A stretch of DNA of 10,034 nt from an uncultured Clostridia bacterium (GTDB lineage: Bacteria; Bacillota; Clostridia; Oscillospirales; Acutalibacteraceae). Location of the stretch: contig CALYNW010000017.1 of the NCBI GenBank assembly GCA_945224895.1, positions 1 through 10,034 on the forward strand, in the 5' to 3' direction. Shown one piece after another: positions 6,090 to 10,034 of this stretch. The translations under genes and the position numbers were made by a program. Under the pieces are notes generated by a model that was not told where the DNA came from, did no database searches, and worked only from the letters and a program-made list of their open reading frames with translations. Within the stretch, counting starts at the first letter, position 1; every line of letters starts with the position of its first letter.

Positions 6090-8150
6090 ATGGCAACAGT
6101 TAAAAAAAGTAAAAAGAAAGTGATTGTGCCGATTTGTATAGTGCTCGTAATTGCAATTATAGCCGGTGCAATTTTCGGTGTCGTAAAATCAAAAAGCGGT
6201 GAGGAGGTAACTCTTTACACTATCGCTACTGATGATATTCACGAAACTGTTTCGCTCACGGGTGACGTTTCATCAGGTGCTAAGAAGGAATATAAGGTTG
6301 GCACCGTTGCAACAGTAAAAGAGGTATTTGTCAGTGTTGGTGACGAGGTTAAGCAGGGAGATGTTCTTGCAACCTTTGATACTTCTTCTCTTGATGCTCA
6401 GGTAGCTTCACTTCAAAGCGCATATGATGACGCAAGGGACAGCTACAATGACGCTGTTGAAACTCAAAAGAGTGCAAAGGAAAAAGCAAATTCAATCAAT
6501 AAAGAAATCAGCAAGCTTGAAAGCAGAATTAATAAGCTTGAAAAGCAGGTTAATAAAACAACTAAAGCAAAAACAACTACAAAAAAAGCAACTACTGCAG
6601 CGACTACTGCTCCGTCAACCACATCAAAGGGACAGCAGATTTTGTCAAGCGCACTTGCTACAACTACAACAACAAAGCCTGCTACTACAACTACAACAGC
6701 TCCGTCAACAACAGTTGATGACGGTTCGCCTAAATATGCAGTAAATGCGTCTGCATATCCGAACAATCTTGCAGGTACTGTAACAGGCGGAGGCGTATTC
6801 CCTCAGACTCAGAAAACTACGCTTAAAGCAACTCCTAACAACGGTTATATTTTCTTCGGCTGGTACACCTCTAATTCGGCAATTCTTGCAGGCGAGGACC
6901 CTGTAAGCACATCTCATACAATCGAGGTAAGCTATACAAATAAGGCAGTATTGAACTACTATGCAGTATTTGTTGAAAATTCAACAACCTCGGGTTCGGA
7001 AGAATCTACAACCGCTTCTGCATCTGTTGATGATATTGTAAGCACACTTAAAACTCTTAACGATAATATCGCATCAATTACAAATGATGTACAGACAATG
7101 ACTGCTCTTACTCAGGTTGTTGCAACATCAATAAGCAATGCAATTTCAAGCGGTCAGTTAAACAGCCAGACAATAGCAAAGCTTGTCGGCGAAGATGTAA
7201 CAAAGGCTATTCATCAGGGAATTGTTGATTCAACAAAGCTTCTTGTTGAGGAGGATGTTGCAGTCAGAATGATTCAGGCTGCTGTTTCCTCAATAGATTT
7301 TGCGGCTTTGGCAAAGGGCGTTGCAGATTCAGATAACGCCAAGCTTACAGGTGCTCAGATTCAGCTGGCATCACTTTATGCTCAGTATGAAATTTATAAC
7401 ACTCAGTCAAAGGATACAGTAACAGACGCTCAAAAGAGAGCAGTTGATGCTTCAAAGCTGGCTCTTGATACTATGAAGGAACAGCAAACAGCTCTTGCTG
7501 AGGGCTGGAAGGCTGATTTTGACGGCGTTATTACAGCAGTTGACATTACCCCCGGAGCCTCCACAACAATGGTTTCTTCAGGCATCACCCTTGAAAATTT
7601 AGGCAAAATGGTGGTTAATGTAAGTCTCGGCGAATATGACCTTCACAAGGTTAAGCTGGGAATGAAAGCAACTGTTACAACAGCTTACGGTACATACGAA
7701 GGAGAGGTTGCTACTATTGCACCTACAGCTACGGGAGGTTCATCATCCTCTATTCTTGACAGCGTAGGCTCAATGGCAGGCATCAGCGGTCTTTCAAGCC
7801 TTACCGATTCAGGTGCAGGTGTTGAATGTACTGTTACCATCGATAATCCTGATGAAAATATAACTGTTGGCTTTGATGCCGATGTTGAGATTGAAACAGG
7901 AGTATACGAGAATGTAACAGTAGTTCCCATTGAATCAATCGAAATGGAAAAGAACGGCTCCTATGTATACGTCTATAATGAAGAAGAGGGTACGGCAACA
8001 AAGACTTTAATTAAGACAGGTGCAATTTCCGATACTGCTTATCAGGTAACAGACGGTCTTAAGCCGGGAGATAAAATCGTTGCTACTCCTTCAGCAGATT
8101 ATAAAGAAGATACATTCAAGGTAAAAGTTGTTGACAGCAAAAATAAGTAA
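6090..8150 (+). CDS. MacA/HlyD-type membrane-fusion adaptor with an inserted surface domain
   Basis: The 686-residue protein is the periplasmic-adaptor-type partner of an ABC permease, anchored outside the cell membrane. It has a Lys-rich start and one membrane helix (about 11-32), the first lipoyl half (about 68-97, with VSVGDEVKQGDVLATFDTSS), and a coiled-coil arm (about 98-157, with clean heptads at I136, I140, L143, I147, L150, V154). An insert follows (157-312; see separate entry), then extra helices (about 313-436), a return arm (about 439-470), the second lipoyl half (WKADFDGVITAVDITPGAST, 473-492), a beta-barrel and a membrane-proximal domain to the end. A Ser/Gly-rich stretch (549-577) interrupts the barrel. 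MacA relatives have roughly 350-400 residues, so this one is far longer, mostly at the hairpin tip. The substrate is unknown. The permease gene follows after 12 bp and is probably co-transcribed. Confidence 0.88.
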   Translation: MATVKKSKKKVIVPICIVLVIAIIAGAIFGVVKSKSGEEVTLYTIATDDIHETVSLTGDVSSGAKKEYKVGTVATVKEVFVSVGDEVKQGDVLATFDTSSLDAQVASLQSAYDDARDSYNDAVETQKSAKEKANSINKEISKLESRINKLEKQVNKTTKAKTTTKKATTAATTAPSTTSKGQQILSSALATTTTTKPATTTTTAPSTTVDDGSPKYAVNASAYPNNLAGTVTGGGVFPQTQKTTLKATPNNGYIFFGWYTSNSAILAGEDPVSTSHTIEVSYTNKAVLNYYAVFVENSTTSGSEESTTASASVDDIVSTLKTLNDNIASITNDVQTMTALTQVVATSISNAISSGQLNSQTIAKLVGEDVTKAIHQGIVDSTKLLVEEDVAVRMIQAAVSSIDFAALAKGVADSDNAKLTGAQIQLASLYAQYEIYNTQSKDTVTDAQKRAVDASKLALDTMKEQQTALAEGWKADFDGVITAVDITPGASTTMVSSGITLENLGKMVVNVSLGEYDLHKVKLGMKATVTTAYGTYEGEVATIAPTATGGSSSSILDSVGSMAGISGLSSLTDSGAGVECTVTIDNPDENITVGFDADVEIETGVYENVTVVPIESIEMEKNGSYVYVYNEEEGTATKTLIKTGAISDTAYQVTDGLKPGDKIVATPSADYKEDTFKVKVVDSKNK
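6558..6971 (+). other. Domain insertion in the adaptor hairpin: Thr-rich linkers plus InlB B-repeat-like domain
   Basis: This in-frame segment encodes adaptor residues 157-294. It begins with two Thr/Ala/Lys-rich low-complexity blocks (157-179 and 191-208) separated by a short hydrophobic patch (QQILSSALA). Residues about 215-294 then read like a single divergent InlB B-repeat (Flg_new-type): AGTVTGGGVFPQTQKTTLKA (228-247), then NGYIFFGWYT (251-260), and a final strand ending NYYAVF. The GGG, the G-x-x-F-x-G-W core and the closing A-x-F are the family hallmarks. Such domains usually occur in secreted wall-associated proteins, not in transport adaptors. A Ser/Thr-rich linker (about 295-312) follows. 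The domain assignment is by eye. Confidence 0.7.
6606..6713 (+). repeat. Duplicated linker element in Thr-rich coding repeat
   Basis: Two 18-base copies, ACTGCTCCGTCAACCACA (6606-6623) and ACAGCTCCGTCAACAACA (6696-6713), differ at 2 positions and lie 90 bp apart in frame. Each encodes TAPSTT. The DNA around them is made of degenerate ACA/ACT triplets coding for threonine. The spacing being a multiple of three fits expansion of a linker by duplication or slippage without loss of the frame. Confidence 0.65.
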
Positions 8151-8162
8151 GGAGACTTCACA

Positions 8163-9416
8163 GTGAACATTTCGGAAAGTCTGAAAATCGCAATAAAGTG
8201 TATAAAAGCAAACTGGATGCGAAGCCTTCTTACAATGCTGGGTATCATTATCGGTATCAGCTCCGTAATTATGATTATCGGAGCAGGTACAGGTGTTAGA
8301 GATTATATAGTCGGTCTTATTGAGGATATGGGCTCAAATGCAGTTCTTGTAAGCGTAGATGCTACAAAAGCACAGGATTCCGATTATATAACTCTTGATG
8401 ATGTTGAAAACATTAAGAATAAGGTAAACGGTGTTGACAGATGTTCACCGATGCTTATGGGCTTCGGCAGAGCCACTATTGACAAATCTGCAACAGAGGC
8501 TACTGCAATGCTTATCGGTGTAAACAGCGATGTACAGTTTGCTTTGACGAATACCTGTGAATACGGGCGATTTTTCACAGATGAGGAATATGACGCCAAT
8601 GCTCCGCTTGCCGTAATAGGCACTAATTCGGCGGATATGGCATTTGGCTATGAGGACGTTACAAACGAATATATAACTGTATCATCAAGCGGAAAATCAA
8701 TGAAAATTAAAATCTGCGGAGTTGCTAATATTGATGCTCTTGCCAATACAATGGGCGGTGGCTCAAATATGATGAGCAGTATGTTTTCTAACGGCAGTGA
8801 CCAGGTAATTGTGGCATTGTTTATGCCTTGTACAACTCTTACACAAATTACAGGTGCAGATGCACAGCTGAGCAGTGTATTTGTTATTGCGGAAGAGGGA
8901 TATGACTATGACGCAGTAGGTAATGCCGCTGTGAACTATCTTAAATCGGCACACGGTAATTATTCAAACAGTATGTATACTGCTCAAAATATGGCTACAT
9001 ACGTTGAAATTGTTGACATCATTATGTCGGTGCTTACTGCATTTATCGCCTGCGTCGGTGCAATTTCGCTTATAGTCGGCGGTATCGGTGTTATGAATAT
9101 TATGCTTGTATCCGTAACCGAACGAACTCGTGAGATAGGTATACGAAAATCCTTGGGTGCTAAGACAAGGGTAATTACAATGCAGTTTTTGACAGAGTCA
9201 ATCATACTTTGTATGATAGGCGGTGCAATAGGTATAACCATAGGCGTTGCAGGTGCCTTTGCGGCATGCTCAATTATTAATATTACGCCTAACATTACTT
9301 GGTGGCTGATACTTGTGGCATTGCTGTTCTCCTGCGGTGTAGGATTGTTCTTCGGAATTTATCCTGCCAAGAAGGCGGCACAAATGAGTCCTATTGATGC
9401 ACTCAGAAGTGAATAA
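8163..9416 (+). CDS. MacB/FtsX-type ABC transporter permease
   Basis: The 417-residue protein has the MacB permease layout: an N-terminal segment and first membrane helix (about 22-45), a large extracytoplasmic domain (about 46-282), then three more helices (about 286-314, 345-372 and 379-402). The coupling motif EIGIRKSLGA (324-333) follows helix 2, and the C-terminus is IYPAKKAAQMSPIDALRSE (399-417), both typical of the family. The start is a GTG with AAGGAG (8149-8154) at good spacing. The next in-frame ATG (residue 19) would remove the conserved N-terminal segment. Full-length MacB carries its own N-terminal ATPase; this protein has none, and no ATPase gene adjoins it, so the energy-providing subunit must come from elsewhere. 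A Met/Gly/Ser-rich stretch (194-213) interrupts the external domain. With the adaptor just upstream, export or envelope transport is likely; the cargo is unknown. Confidence 0.92.
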   Translation: MNISESLKIAIKCIKANWMRSLLTMLGIIIGISSVIMIIGAGTGVRDYIVGLIEDMGSNAVLVSVDATKAQDSDYITLDDVENIKNKVNGVDRCSPMLMGFGRATIDKSATEATAMLIGVNSDVQFALTNTCEYGRFFTDEEYDANAPLAVIGTNSADMAFGYEDVTNEYITVSSSGKSMKIKICGVANIDALANTMGGGSNMMSSMFSNGSDQVIVALFMPCTTLTQITGADAQLSSVFVIAEEGYDYDAVGNAAVNYLKSAHGNYSNSMYTAQNMATYVEIVDIIMSVLTAFIACVGAISLIVGGIGVMNIMLVSVTERTREIGIRKSLGAKTRVITMQFLTESIILCMIGGAIGITIGVAGAFAACSIINITPNITWWLILVALLFSCGVGLFFGIYPAKKAAQMSPIDALRSE

Positions 9417-9432
9417 AGATAATATTCTGTTA

Positions 9433-9464
9433 AAGGTCTTCCAAATGGGAGACCTTGTTATTTT
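9433..9464 (+). terminator. Rho-independent terminator of the adaptor-permease unit
   Basis: AAGGTCTTCC (9433-9442) and GGGAGACCTT (9447-9456) form a 10 bp stem with one G-U pair and an AAAT loop, followed by GTTATTTT. It lies 17 bp after the permease stop and closes the two-gene unit. Confidence 0.82.
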
Positions 9465-9512
9465 AATAATGTAGTAAAGTATCATTACATAAAGCGTTTA
9501 TGAGGTGTAAAT

Positions 9513-9989
9513 ATGTTTCGTGAAATGAGAAGAAATAAGCAGCTTCTGACTCAAAAGGAGACAGAGGAAATATTGATTAACGGAAAAACAGCAATTCTCG
9601 GTTTATCGGGTGATGAAGATTATCCTTATACTGTTCCGGTAAATTATGTATATGACAACGGAAAAATTTATTTTCATTGTGCTAAGGAAGGTCACAAAAT
9701 TGATGCAATAAAAAGAAACAATAGGGTTTCTGCTTGCGTTATTGATAAGGATGATGTTTGCCCTGAAAAGCTTACTACACTGTTTAAAAGTGTAATTGCT
9801 TTCGGAAGGGCAAGAATACTTGAAAACGAGGATGAGATATATTCTTCAGCAGAAAGGCTTGCTTTAAAATACAATAGTGACAAGGATTTTGCAGACAAAG
9901 AAATTGAGAAATATTTTAATGTTCTTTGTTGTGTTGAAATTGATATTGAGCATATGACGGGAAAACAGTGTATTGAGCTTAGGCAATGA
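9513..9989 (+). CDS. Pyridoxamine 5'-phosphate oxidase-fold flavoprotein (NimA-like)
   Basis: This is a 158-residue small cytosolic protein of the split-barrel FMN-binding fold. Family features: the N-terminal MFREMRRNKQLLT with Arg-rich start; YPYTVPVNYVYDNGKIYFHC (37-56), the core barrel strands; AKEGHKIDAIKRNNRVSACV (57-76), with the GHK segment expected near the flavin phosphate; FKSVIAFGRARIL (91-103); and MTGKQCIEL (148-156) at the end. Relatives include nitroimidazole-resistance NimA-type reductases, but many members have no known substrate, so drug resistance should not be assumed. The ATG at 9513 has GAGGTG (9502-9507) at 5 bp; the ATG at 9525 is less well placed. The gene stands alone after a terminator. 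I see only a poor promoter candidate upstream (TTGTTA 9455-9460, TATCAT 9480-9485, 19 bp spacing). Confidence 0.88.
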   Translation: MFREMRRNKQLLTQKETEEILINGKTAILGLSGDEDYPYTVPVNYVYDNGKIYFHCAKEGHKIDAIKRNNRVSACVIDKDDVCPEKLTTLFKSVIAFGRARILENEDEIYSSAERLALKYNSDKDFADKEIEKYFNVLCCVEIDIEHMTGKQCIELRQ

Positions 9990-9993
9990 AGAG

Positions 9994-10017
9994 CAATTCG
10001 AACCGTGGTTCAAATTG
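9994..10017 (+). terminator. Possible hairpin after the flavoprotein gene
   Basis: CAATT (9994-9998) pairs with AATTG (10013-10017), and GAAC (10000-10003) with GTTC (10008-10011), with one C/A mismatch between and a CGTG loop. It starts 4 bases after the stop codon. The visible downstream bases (GCTGATTTGCCC) are not U-rich, so its role as a terminator is uncertain. Confidence 0.35.
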
Positions 10018-10034
10018 GCTGATTTGCCCTTACT

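Noticed and set aside
6558..6713. CRISPR-like or tandem noncoding repeat
   Set aside because: The repetition is degenerate Thr codons kept in frame within a coding gene, without uniform repeats or spacers.
6424..6766. Open frames on both strands over the adaptor's Thr-rich region
   Set aside because: Their Gln/Leu-rich or Val-rich products are translations of the ACA/ACT triplet repeat in other frames.
9997..10016. tRNA-like GGTTCAAAT sequence near the window end
   Set aside because: It is part of a small inverted repeat; there is no acceptor stem, anticodon arm or CCA-side pairing consistent with a tRNA.

Overview
The window looks like chromosomal DNA from a Gram-positive anaerobe of the Clostridia, most likely the Ruminococcus/Oscillospiraceae group. 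This is inferred from gene content and style, not from a marker gene. The main clues are a secreted leucine-rich-repeat protein ending in a dockerin-like calcium-binding pair, a purine operon with a PurO-type IMP cyclohydrolase in place of the bifunctional PurH, strong GGAGG-type ribosome binding sites, and AT-rich spacers with near-consensus sigma-A promoters. All eight genes lie on the + strand. I see no tRNA, rRNA, CRISPR array, insertion sequence or phage gene.

Region 1 (2-1615) is the 3' part of a large surface or secreted protein: BspA-type leucine-rich repeats, then beta-rich domains, then a C-terminal dockerin-like module. Its start lies outside the window.

Region 2 (1657-5929) is a purine biosynthesis operon, purE-purM-purN-purO-purD, behind a clear TTGAAA/TATAAT promoter. 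The first four genes are packed tightly (2 bp gap, 4 bp overlap, 9 bp gap). A 61 bp spacer with a perfect 8 bp hairpin separates purO from purD. The enzymes cover N5-CAIR mutase, AIR synthetase, GAR transformylase, IMP cyclohydrolase and GAR synthetase. The AICAR formyltransferase that must feed PurO is not here, nor are purF, purL, purK, purC or purB.

Region 3 (6020-9464) is a two-gene transport unit with its own TTGACA/TATACT promoter and a good terminator. The first gene encodes a MacA/HlyD-type membrane-fusion adaptor, the second a MacB/FtsX-type permease. There is no ATP-binding subunit. The adaptor is unusual: the tip of its coiled-coil hairpin carries threonine-rich linkers around a domain that reads like a divergent InlB B-repeat, followed by extra helices. 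This is the most interesting feature of the window.

Region 4 (9513-9989) is a single gene for a small flavin-binding protein of the pyridoxamine-phosphate-oxidase/NimA-like fold.
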